From: an uncultured Alistipes sp.
GTDB lineage: Bacteria; Bacteroidota; Bacteroidia; Bacteroidales; Rikenellaceae
Direction: 5' to 3'
Length of the DNA: 5,921 nucleotides
Assembly (NCBI GenBank): GCA_949840605.1
Contig: CATKXN010000155.1
Span: forward strand, 1-5,921
Both the position numbers and the translations under genes were made by a program. This document shows positions 1 to 5,724 of the stretch, piece by piece (within the stretch, counting starts at the first letter, position 1; each line of letters begins with the position of its first letter). The notes under the pieces were generated by a model that had not been told where the DNA came from, did not search any database, and saw nothing but the letters and a program-made list of their open reading frames with translations.

Positions 1-477
1 GAGCCCGTAGAGCTCCGCCGCGTCGGCGCCGCAGATGGCGGCCGTGCCTGCGAGCCGCCCCTCGGCGATCTCCCGGGCGCTGCCGGCCGTGTCGTCGCGT
101 TCGACGATCTTCATCGCGGGGTGCGCCTTGAGAAAGTCGCCGCACTGCATCAGCGCGATCGGGTGCGAATGGACCTCGCCGATCTCGCCGATCGACTGCC
201 CGGGCAGCGCCGCCAGCACGTGCGAAATGCGGAGTTTCTGTTCGCCGATGATCCGTGCGCGGCTCTGCTGCAGCAATTCGTGGTTGGGGAGCAGGCTGCC
301 CGCGATGGTGTTCTCGATGGCCGCGATGCCCAGCAGCGAGGGGTTCGCCGCCATCCGGGCGAACAGCTCGTCGAAGCTCAGGCAGGGGATGATGCCGATC
401 TGCCGTTCGTTGAAGTAGTTGCGTGCTGCCGTTTCGTGAAAGCAGCCTGCGATGCCCTGTATTGCGATCTGTTCCAT
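1..477 (-). CDS. pheA: Prephenate dehydratase, N-terminal 159 residues (gene runs off the left edge)
   Basis: Prephenate dehydratase converts prephenate to phenylpyruvate, the committed step of phenylalanine synthesis, in the cytoplasm. Reading from the ATG at 477 gives 159 uninterrupted codons with no stop before the window edge; the family is usually about 270-290 residues with a C-terminal ACT regulatory domain, which would lie outside. Visible family landmarks are the N-terminal glycine segment GIAGCFHE (residues 8-15), IENTIAGSL (54-62), HSHPIALMQC (103-112, the family's SHPQALxQC block), DTAGSA (129-134, close to the catalytic TxxAA region) and TAAICG (145-150). There is no chorismate mutase domain ahead of it, so this is the stand-alone type rather than the enterobacterial fusion. 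The ATG is preceded by AAACCAAACT with no Shine-Dalgarno, as is common in Bacteroidetes. An intrinsic terminator ends 11 nt upstream and is part of an attenuator with a Phe/Tyr-rich leader peptide, which independently supports the function. Family assignment is confident; substrate preference (prephenate versus arogenate) cannot be told. Confidence 0.95.
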   Translation of the reverse strand, partial: MEQIAIQGIAGCFHETAARNYFNERQIGIIPCLSFDELFARMAANPSLLGIAAIENTIAGSLLPNHELLQQSRARIIGEQKLRISHVLAALPGQSIGEIGEVHSHPIALMQCGDFLKAHPAMKIVERDDTAGSAREIAEGRLAGTAAICGADAAELYGL

Positions 478-488
478 AGTTTGGTTTG

Positions 489-518
489 AAAAAGAAAAAG
501 CCCGCTCGGCCGAGCGGG
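489..518 (-). terminator. Intrinsic terminator of the pheA attenuator
   Basis: The 18-base perfect palindrome CCCGCTCGGCCGAGCGGG (501-518) can fold as a 7-bp stem, six pairs of them G-C, with a GGCC loop. On the minus strand it is followed by C, five T, C, five T. That is the layout of a strong rho-independent terminator reading leftwards. It lies between the promoter at 666-696 and the pheA start at 477, so it would stop transcription before the gene unless disrupted. On the plus strand the hairpin is followed only by ATTTTCG, so termination in that direction would be much weaker. Confidence 0.9.
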
Positions 519-560
519 ATTTTCGTATCATCATTAATCTATATTCTTAATTTCATACAG

Positions 561-641
561 TTAATTGCACGCGATCCCGCTTTTTCTCTTGCCGTAAAAG
601 AAAAAGTAATAAAAAAAGTATGCAAAACCGTATGCTCTCAT
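561..641 (-). CDS. Phe/Tyr-rich leader peptide of the pheA attenuator (26 aa)
   Basis: A 26-codon open frame from ATG at 641 to TAA at 561-563. Residues 4-16 read YGFAYFFYYFFFY: six Phe and five Tyr in 13 codons, followed by a basic, hydrophilic tail (GKRKSGIACN). Five of the six Phe codons are TTT, unlike the GC-rich codon use of the neighbouring genes. The peptide itself probably has no function; the act of translating it measures Phe- and Tyr-tRNA charging, as the E. coli pheL peptide does for Phe. The start lies about 18 nt downstream of the predicted transcription start. Codons 21-23 double as the antiterminator sequence. No Shine-Dalgarno is visible. The position between a promoter and a terminator directly ahead of prephenate dehydratase makes a chance run of aromatic codons very unlikely. 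Confidence 0.9.
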   Translation of the reverse strand: MRAYGFAYFFYYFFFYGKRKSGIACN

Positions 642-665
642 GGTCGCGATGGACTTTATCACCGG

Positions 666-696
666 CAAATGTAGCGAAATAATCCGGAAATCCAAA
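666..696 (-). promoter_or_regulatory. Bacteroidetes-type promoter for the leader peptide and pheA
   Basis: Minus-strand TTTG at 696-693 and TACATTTG at 673-666 are separated by 19 nt. They match the Bacteroides primary sigma factor consensus (-33 TTTG and -7 TAnnTTTG, spacing about 19-21 nt) at every specified base. Transcription would begin near 658-661, about 18 nt ahead of the leader peptide ATG. The promoter sits in the gap between the kinase stop (724) and the leader peptide, consistent with pheA being transcribed independently of the kinase gene. Confidence 0.8.
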
Positions 697-723
697 CGCC
701 GGGGCTGTTTTTTTGCGGAAAAA

Positions 724-1491
724 TCACCGCTTCCGGTGCCGGAACCGCTTGCGCAGTTCCTTGCGGCGTCCGAAAGCGAGGCGGAAAAAGGTGCCCTGCA
801 GCAGCGTGTCGTCGACGTTCCAGCCGCGGGTCTCGGCGTAGCGGTCGAGGATGAAGAGGAACGCCACGGCGGGGCAGGACAGCCGCCGCAGGTTGACCAT
901 GCAGGCGCGGGGCCGCAGCGGCCGGTCGGCGAACCCCATGCGGTTGATGTCGATCAACTGGAAGCGGACGGCTCCCGTCGCCGCATCGCGGCGCCAGAGG
1001 ACGTTGCCGTGGTTGAAATCCCGGTGTTCGATGCCCCGCTCGTGGAGCTGCACGGCGAAGCGGGCGAACGCTTCCAGCACGGGGACGGTTTGGGCCGAGG
1101 GGAAATGCCCGGTGGTCTGCGACAGCGGCGTGTAGTCGGAGCAGCGCGATAGGTAGTAGCTGTCGCTCAGCAGTCCGTGGCGGCGGTATTCGCTCCACGC
1201 GATCGGTTCGGGCGAGTCGACGCCCAACGCCCGCAGCCGCACGGCGTGTTCGTAGGAGCGGCGTGCCTTGCTCCGGCGGAAGAAGGTGTAGACGAAGGCC
1301 TGGAACAGATTCGGACGGCGGAAACGTTTGACCGCGACCCGCATGCCCCCGACGTCGAAGACCTTGATCGTGTTGCGTCCGGCATGCAGTATCTCGCCGC
1401 CGTTTTCGAACTGGTCGGGAAGGTGCTCCGCGAAGTTGCGCAGGCGTTCCGAGGCGGGATTGACGTGAATGCGCGTGGTGGATGATTTCAT
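724..1491 (-). CDS. Lipopolysaccharide-core-type (Kdo/WaaP) kinase
   Basis: A 255-residue protein of the Kdo/WaaP branch of the protein-kinase-like fold, whose members phosphorylate sugars of the lipopolysaccharide inner core at the cytoplasmic face of the inner membrane. The kinase landmarks are present in order: VAVKRF with the ATP-anchoring Lys55, a likely helix-C Glu81 in SYEHAVRLRALG, the catalytic-loop HRDFNHGNVL (156-165, Asp158 and Asn163) and the metal-binding Asp181 in LIDINRM. Length fits the family. The protein is rich in Arg and Lys, especially the last 15 residues, which suits binding to an anionic membrane or substrate. There is no signal peptide or membrane span. The ATG at 1491 is chosen because the IHVNP segment at residues 8-12 falls where homologues, as I recall them, begin. 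It stands alone: a terminator lies upstream (1560-1590) and a separate promoter downstream. No functional tie to pheA is apparent. The exact acceptor sugar is unknown; a role on another glycan or glycolipid is possible. Confidence 0.85.
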   Translation of the reverse strand: MKSSTTRIHVNPASERLRNFAEHLPDQFENGGEILHAGRNTIKVFDVGGMRVAVKRFRRPNLFQAFVYTFFRRSKARRSYEHAVRLRALGVDSPEPIAWSEYRRHGLLSDSYYLSRCSDYTPLSQTTGHFPSAQTVPVLEAFARFAVQLHERGIEHRDFNHGNVLWRRDAATGAVRFQLIDINRMGFADRPLRPRACMVNLRRLSCPAVAFLFILDRYAETRGWNVDDTLLQGTFFRLAFGRRKELRKRFRHRKR

Positions 1492-1495
1492 GCTG

Positions 1496-1503
1496 CAAAG
1501 TTA
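1496..1503 (-). promoter_or_regulatory. Possible -7 element (TAACTTTG) directly upstream of the kinase ATG
   Basis: Minus-strand TAACTTTG fits the Bacteroidetes -7 consensus TAnnTTTG exactly, but is only 4 nt from the kinase ATG. No TTTG is present 19-21 nt upstream; the closest is ACTG. If used, transcription would start at or next to the initiation codon. It could also be a chance match. Confidence 0.35.
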
Positions 1504-1559
1504 CGTTTCCTCGGGGTATGCCGTCAGTCCGATTTAGGCGTGAAACTGTCCTGAAACGG

Positions 1560-1590
1560 AAAAAACGGCGGCATCGGGGAAAATGCTGCC
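1560..1590 (-). terminator. Intrinsic terminator of the exported-protein operon
   Basis: On the minus strand GGCAGCAT (1590-1583) and ATGCCGCC (1574-1567) pair as 4 bp, one A-C mismatch and 3 bp, around an 8-nt loop. One G and six T (1565-1560) follow. It lies 31 nt past the stop codon of the phosphoesterase gene, where a terminator for that transcription unit is expected. The stem is modest, so some read-through into the kinase gene is possible. Confidence 0.7.
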
Positions 1591-1621
1591 TGAAATTCGG
1601 TGGGAATACGGGACCGGACGC

Positions 1622-3244
1622 TTATTTCATCCGGATATGGAACGCCTTGGGGCGCGTCATCGTCTCGGCGGAGGTGCGGCCGAACGAGTCGGTGACCTCG
1701 ATGCGGACGCTCGTCGCGGGGCCCGAGGCACGGTAACGCCACATATGGGGATTGTAGGCGGTCTGGAACGGCACGGTGCTGCGCGTGTAGGCGATCTTGT
1801 GCAGCGGGTCCTTGCCGACGACGCGCACGCCCGGAAGTTCGCGCCCGTTTTCCGTTACGCGGACCGTCCAGTCGGGCTGCCAGCCCCAGATGTTCACGAG
1901 GATGTCGTTCGGACCGTAGGCGTCGTTCATGCCGCCGGACGTCCCCGTCGGGGTGAAGTCGCCCGAGGCCCGGATGCGTTCGTTCTTCAGCACCTCGTTC
2001 ATGTCGTAGGCCCGGAACTGGCGGTCGCCGCTCAGGCCGATGCCCTTGTAATACCAGCGGATGTCGCGTCCGTCGACCTCGAAGACCTCGTAGCCGCCGG
2101 GCGAACCGTCGAGGCAGATATTGACCGCATAGTCGTCGTGGATTTGTCCCGTCCACCACCAGGTGCCGCTCGTCGCCGCGATGTTGTGTTCGCGGACGTT
2201 GCCGTTCAGCAGCCGGAAATTCATGTGCGAGTGGCCCGTGATGAGGTGCACCTCGCTGAATCCGGCGAGGGCTTCGAGCAGTCTTTCGGCGCCGCGCGTG
2301 AAGGCGTATTTCCACGCAACGTCCCCGCCGCCGCGCTGCCACCAGTGCAGCTGGGCGTGCATGACGATTACGAGCGGGGCCGTCTTGTCGGCGACGGCCG
2401 CCAGGTCGGCCCTGAGCCAGGCCAGCTGGCGGTCGTCGATACGCACTTCGTAGTCGAGTTTCCCGATGGCGCCCTGGCGGCCTCCGGTGTTGACGTAGAC
2501 GATGTTGTCCAGCACCGCATAGTGCAGTTCGCCGAGGTTGAACGAATAGTAGGCCGGGCCGATTTCCCGGCGAAAGGCTGCCGAGGCCGCCTGGTCCGAG
2601 TCGCACCAGGGGTCGTTGTCGTGGTTGCCCATGGCGTGGAATACCGGACAGGGAAAGTCGTGACGCGCGTAGAGCTGCCGGACATCGGGGAGCATGAAGC
2701 CGTGTTTGTGCCAGTATTCGTCCCAGCTCATGTCGCCCATGCAGACCGAGTAGACGGGCGTCCGGGCCGCCGCGGCGACGGCCTTCACGTCGTCGATGAA
2801 GCCCCCGTCGGCCGTGAACTGCGCCACGTCGCGCGATTCGCGGTCGGCGAGGTGGTGGTCGGTGGCCGCGATGACCGTGTGCCGGTCGTTGTCGACGGGC
2901 GTCAGCGTGAAGTCGTGCCGTTCGCTCTGCCCGGCGGGTTTCTCCGTGCGGGCGAAGAACCGCGGGATGGCGCAGGCGTCGGCGGCGGGCATATAGCCCG
3001 ACGGGATGGAGATGAAGACGCAGCCCAGCTCCTTGTCCGAATCGAGTGCGTAGTTTCCGTCGGCGTCGGTGCGGGTGATCAGCAGGCCGTCGGAGACGAC
3101 CACTCCGGCCAGCGGCGTACCGTCGGCCGAGGCGACGCGTCCCGTGAGCGATCCCGTAGAGGGTCCGCCGCCCTTCCGGTCGTTCGAGCATCCGGCGATC
3201 AGGACGAAGACCGCCGCGAGCAGAATAAGATGGTGTCTTGTCAT
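1622..3244 (-). CDS. Calcineurin-like metallophosphoesterase lipoprotein with N- and C-terminal accessory domains
   Basis: A 540-residue predicted lipoprotein: a hydrophobic signal segment ending in the lipobox LIAGC with lipidated Cys19, then a Gly/Ser/Thr linker. Residues about 31-115 form a small beta domain with a GRVASADGTPLAGVVVSDG start, typical of carboxypeptidase-regulatory-like or MetallophosN domains. The phosphoesterase core spans about 123-360 with metal and active-site motifs in order: TDHH (Asp129, His131), MGD (Asp171), GNHD (206-209), a His in VIVMHAQLH (His296) and GHSH (337-340). Residues about 375-540 form a beta-rich C-terminal domain resembling MetallophosC. The core should hydrolyse a phosphomono- or diester in the periplasm or at the cell surface; the substrate is unknown. 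The ATG overlaps the stop codon of the upstream beta-helix gene (ATGA), implying translational coupling. The gene is last in the operon and is followed by a terminator. An in-frame extension upstream, through the other gene, lacks a signal peptide and is rejected. Confidence 0.9.
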   Translation of the reverse strand: MTRHHLILLAAVFVLIAGCSNDRKGGGPSTGSLTGRVASADGTPLAGVVVSDGLLITRTDADGNYALDSDKELGCVFISIPSGYMPAADACAIPRFFARTEKPAGQSERHDFTLTPVDNDRHTVIAATDHHLADRESRDVAQFTADGGFIDDVKAVAAAARTPVYSVCMGDMSWDEYWHKHGFMLPDVRQLYARHDFPCPVFHAMGNHDNDPWCDSDQAASAAFRREIGPAYYSFNLGELHYAVLDNIVYVNTGGRQGAIGKLDYEVRIDDRQLAWLRADLAAVADKTAPLVIVMHAQLHWWQRGGGDVAWKYAFTRGAERLLEALAGFSEVHLITGHSHMNFRLLNGNVREHNIAATSGTWWWTGQIHDDYAVNICLDGSPGGYEVFEVDGRDIRWYYKGIGLSGDRQFRAYDMNEVLKNERIRASGDFTPTGTSGGMNDAYGPNDILVNIWGWQPDWTVRVTENGRELPGVRVVGKDPLHKIAYTRSTVPFQTAYNPHMWRYRASGPATSVRIEVTDSFGRTSAETMTRPKAFHIRMK

Positions 3245-4536
3245 TGTGACTGCTGTTCGCGCGCGGCTTTTACCAAATTGATCTCCCGGACATTGACGCA
3301 TTGTTCCCGGACGCCTTCCCGGTAGGTGACGGCCGCGGGGGCTTTGTCGCCCGTGTAGATCGCGTTCATGAACACGCAGTCGGCGACGGGCGATTTCACG
3401 TCGATCAGCCGGAGCCCGTCGCCGATGACGTTCATCACGTAGATGTCGTGGATACGGTGCTTTTCGGAGGGCTTTCCGTAAGCCCGGTTCCCGACCAGAA
3501 TGACGTAGGGACTGCCGGCGTAGGGCGGCGTAACGGTGGGGTCCGCGGCCGTTATGACGCCGTTGATGTAAACGTGATGGATGCTTGCGCTGTCGCTGGC
3601 GCGCAGGGCGACGCCCGTGTAGTTGGTCTTGACGTTGGTGATGTAGATGTGTTCGATGTCGTCCTGGGGGCCGTCGTGCCGGCACGACGGTACCTGGAAC
3701 GAGCCGACGTCGCCGCTGGCGTGGTAACGGGGGCCCATGTCGAGCGCCGAAAGGGCGATGCAGTCGTCGCCGTTGACCGACGTGATGTCGTCGATGCGGA
3801 AATACTTGCACCCCTCGCGCAGGTCGATGGCGTCGTTGTTGAAGGTGTGTTTCCGCTGTCCGCCGATATAGCGGTATTGCGGGGTGTAGAAACGGAGGTT
3901 CGAGAGCTCGGCGTGGTGGACCCGTTCGAACGTGACGGCCCACGTATGGGCATACTCGATGCGCACGTTTTTCAGATCGAAACCCTTCACACAGGCGATC
4001 AGGATCATGAAATTCCGCCAGTCGGACGTCTGTTTCCGGCCGACTTTTCCCGCGTCGGTTCCGTAGCTGCTGCGGTCCTTGTTGTGGTTGGGGGCGGGGT
4101 CGAGACTCAGGTTGCGGAGCCCGTCGCCGGTGGCCCGGGGGTTGGCGGCGCCTCTGAGCACCGCGTTGCCCACGCCGACGACGGCGATGTTCTCGTTCCA
4201 GACGGGCTCTGTGATGCCGATGCCCACGTTGTCGCTGCGGAACATGTTGTCGCGGCAGCAGTCCGACAGCTGCATGGTGCAGTTGTCCAGGATCACGGTC
4301 ATGCCGGACGGCAGCAGGATCGCGCTGTCGATCATCCAGATGTCCGTTCCGTTGGCGTTGCGGCGCGGAATGGTGATCGAATGGGTCGTCCCTTTCGCTG
4401 CGGCCACCGCCTGCCGGATGCGCTGCGTGTCGCTCCCCTCGAAATCGTTGGGCGTGATCGGCGCCCGGGCGAAGCCTTCGACGGCGGCGAGAGTCAGAAG
4501 CATGCCGCACAGTCTTTTCCAAAAACGGGTTTTCAT
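3241..4536 (-). CDS. Exported right-handed beta-helix protein, GH28 (polygalacturonase)-like
   Basis: A 431-residue protein with a signal peptide (MKTRFWKRLCG, then a hydrophobic core, probable cleavage after residue 25, ARA). The rest shows the repeating beta-strand pattern of pectate-lyase-like right-handed beta-helices, with many phrases of the type 'CVKGFDLKNVRIEY', 'HIYITNVKTN' and 'HDIYVMNVIG'. FNNDAIDL (232-239) and NGDDCIAL (255-262) correspond to the NTDGID and GDDCIAI acid motifs of GH28, giving candidate catalytic Asp235, Asp257 and Asp258. The later GH28 motifs are not canonical: no GHG is seen after the DD motif, and TGVALRA (307-313) stands where GIRIK is expected. It could be a divergent galacturonan or other polysaccharide hydrolase, or an epimerase- or lyase-like relative. 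It starts 7 nt after the propeller gene stop, and its own stop overlaps the next start by 4 nt, so it is in the middle of an operon. Fold assignment is confident; the substrate is not. Confidence 0.85.
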   Translation of the reverse strand: MKTRFWKRLCGMLLTLAAVEGFARAPITPNDFEGSDTQRIRQAVAAAKGTTHSITIPRRNANGTDIWMIDSAILLPSGMTVILDNCTMQLSDCCRDNMFRSDNVGIGITEPVWNENIAVVGVGNAVLRGAANPRATGDGLRNLSLDPAPNHNKDRSSYGTDAGKVGRKQTSDWRNFMILIACVKGFDLKNVRIEYAHTWAVTFERVHHAELSNLRFYTPQYRYIGGQRKHTFNNDAIDLREGCKYFRIDDITSVNGDDCIALSALDMGPRYHASGDVGSFQVPSCRHDGPQDDIEHIYITNVKTNYTGVALRASDSASIHHVYINGVITAADPTVTPPYAGSPYVILVGNRAYGKPSEKHRIHDIYVMNVIGDGLRLIDVKSPVADCVFMNAIYTGDKAPAAVTYREGVREQCVNVREINLVKAAREQQSQ

Positions 4537-4543
4537 AGGGCGT

Positions 4544-5701
4544 TTATTTCGAAGCGGGGTTGAATGCGAAGATATTCTGGTAGTGTTTCGTGTTTTCGGC
4601 GGTGATTCCGCGGGCCGTGTAGCCCAGGTAAAGTTTGCCGTTGTGGACTTTGATGCCCTCGGCTTCCAAAGCTCCGAACACCGAGACGCCGATCTCGGTC
4701 AGTTTCTCCTTGTCCGACACGACGGCCACCTGCGTCCGCTCCTCGACGACCCTGCCGTCGAAATCGAACACCGTCACGTAGGCGTACGAACTGCCCGCGT
4801 AGAACGAGCCGAAGAGGTTGTATTTCGACTGTCCTTCGGTGTAGTAGAGCCGATCCTTGTGAACGTCGTACCCCTGCCAGTCGTAGTAGGTCGCGCCGCT
4901 CGCGCCGTAGCCGGTCTTGAGGAAGCGCGGGCGGGCGACGGGCGTCAGCGTCGTCAGGTCGCGGCACCGCACCACGACGCTGACCGGATCGGTCGAAGCG
5001 GGTTTGCCGGTCTGGAAGCCGTCGGTGCAGGTGATCGTAACGTTGGTCATGGGGGCTTTTTTCGCCTCGCTCAACCGGTAGACGACGAAGCAGCGGTAGG
5101 ACGAATTGGCCCGGTCGCCGTAGTTGACCGTCAGCAGGTCGTTTTCGGCGTCGATCGACGGGTGCAGGTCGGTGTAGTCGCCGATGTAGTAGTATTCGTT
5201 GCATTCGTTGGTCCTGACGGTGGCTCCCTTCACGTATTTGACGCGTCCCACCAGCTTTTCGTTCCAGTACTGGCCCTTGGCGTTGCAGACGCCGTAGGCC
5301 CCGGCCCACAGGTAACGGTCGGCGCCGTCCTCTTCGAGGGCGGTGTTCGTTCCGTGGCCGAAGTAGGTGAGTTTCATGTACTCGCGGTTTTCGGTCAGCA
5401 CCGACGTGCCCTTGTTGGGCTGCGCACGGACCCAGTTCAGCTGCTCCGGGTTGGTGTTGGACAACTGCGTGTACCACACCGAGCCGTCCGAATCGAGGTT
5501 GAAACCCTGCATCGCCGTGTCGTTCGGCAGGGCGGTGTTGCGGCTGAAGATGTTGGCGGCCTCGAACCGGTCGATTCCCGTGGTCGGCGATCGGTCGGGT
5601 CCTTCGGGTTTTCCGGGACCGGGGGTGTCGCCCCCGTCGCCGCCGCAGGCGCAGAGCGAGAGGCTCAGCATCGGGATGAGGATGAATTTCATCGGTTTCA
5701 T
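4544..5701 (-). CDS. Lipoprotein with TagC / phage P68 RBP-like beta-propeller
   Basis: A 385-residue predicted lipoprotein. The signal segment MKPMKFILIPMLSLSLCAC ends in a lipobox with Cys19, and a Gly/Asp/Pro-rich linker (residues 20-42) follows. The remainder resembles the beta-propeller domain shared by the TagC protein of Gram-positive bacteria, the receptor-binding protein of staphylococcal phage P68 and helveticin J-like proteins. The features recalled are MQGFNLDSDGSVWYTQ (64-79), YMKLTYFGHGTNTALEEDG (108-126) and RYLWAG (129-134). Later blade-like phrases are GYDVHKDRLYYTEG (277-290) and GIKVHNGKLYLGYTARG (349-365). Such propellers are associated with binding cell-wall or surface glycans; enzymatic activity is not established and none is evident here. 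The start at 5701 is chosen because the lipoprotein signal begins there; an in-frame ATG at 5782 would put 27 atypical residues before it and overlap the previous gene. The next gene follows after 7 nt. The assignment rests on motif memory, so it is moderately sure. Confidence 0.75.
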   Translation of the reverse strand: MKPMKFILIPMLSLSLCACGGDGGDTPGPGKPEGPDRSPTTGIDRFEAANIFSRNTALPNDTAMQGFNLDSDGSVWYTQLSNTNPEQLNWVRAQPNKGTSVLTENREYMKLTYFGHGTNTALEEDGADRYLWAGAYGVCNAKGQYWNEKLVGRVKYVKGATVRTNECNEYYYIGDYTDLHPSIDAENDLLTVNYGDRANSSYRCFVVYRLSEAKKAPMTNVTITCTDGFQTGKPASTDPVSVVVRCRDLTTLTPVARPRFLKTGYGASGATYYDWQGYDVHKDRLYYTEGQSKYNLFGSFYAGSSYAYVTVFDFDGRVVEERTQVAVVSDKEKLTEIGVSVFGALEAEGIKVHNGKLYLGYTARGITAENTKHYQNIFAFNPASK

Positions 5702-5724
5702 GGTATGTCGTTTCTGTTGCGGTG

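Larger units (their letters stand above)
488..660 (-). promoter_or_regulatory. Ribosome-mediated transcription attenuator upstream of pheA (aromatic amino acid leader)
   Basis: This is the 5' leader of pheA, about 170 nt from the predicted transcription start near 660 to the end of the terminator T-tract. It holds, in order, a short untranslated lead, the Phe/Tyr-rich leader peptide gene (641-561), an AT-rich spacer (560-521) and the terminator (518-489). The antiterminator is visible: minus-strand AGCGGGAT at 581-574, which is codons 21-23 of the leader peptide, is an exact 8-nt complement of ATCCCGCT at 520-513, the 5' arm of the terminator. The predicted logic is as follows. With scarce Phe- or Tyr-tRNA the ribosome stalls in codons 4-16, codons 21-23 stay free, pair with the terminator arm and transcription continues. 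With ample tRNA the ribosome reaches the stop codon, whose first base is 11 positions past the element; it covers the element and the terminator forms. The parts are seen directly; the mechanism is inferred by analogy with the trp, his and pheA attenuators of enterobacteria. Confidence 0.88.

Noticed and set aside
501..518. The palindrome as a protein-binding operator or a bidirectional terminator.
   Set aside because: The two T5 runs lie only on the minus-strand side and its arm is complementary to the leader, so an attenuator terminator for pheA explains it better.
486..674. Plus-strand frame of 62 codons across the pheA leader region.
   Set aside because: It is antisense to the promoter, leader peptide and terminator, has no plus-strand promoter, and its sequence is explained by the minus-strand attenuator.
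659..1498. Alternative minus-strand frame of 279 codons overlapping the kinase gene.
   Set aside because: Arg/Pro-rich composition without motifs; the adjacent frame has every kinase landmark.
1583..3325. Open plus-strand frame of 580 codons antisense to the phosphoesterase gene.
   Set aside because: Low-complexity Val/Asp/Arg/Gly-rich translation with no recognisable domain; it mirrors a minus-strand gene that has all phosphoesterase motifs. Typical of GC-rich antisense frames.
1622..4522. Minus-strand frame of 966 codons that would fuse the phosphoesterase to a long N-terminal region.
   Set aside because: The extra part is an Arg/His-rich out-of-frame reading of the beta-helix gene. The lipoprotein signal and the ATGA overlap place the true start at 3244.
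3301..4563. Open plus-strand frame of 420 codons antisense to the beta-helix gene.
   Set aside because: The composition is dominated by Val, Asp, Gly and Ala with no motif or signal peptide; the minus-strand reading has a clear signal peptide and beta-helix pattern.
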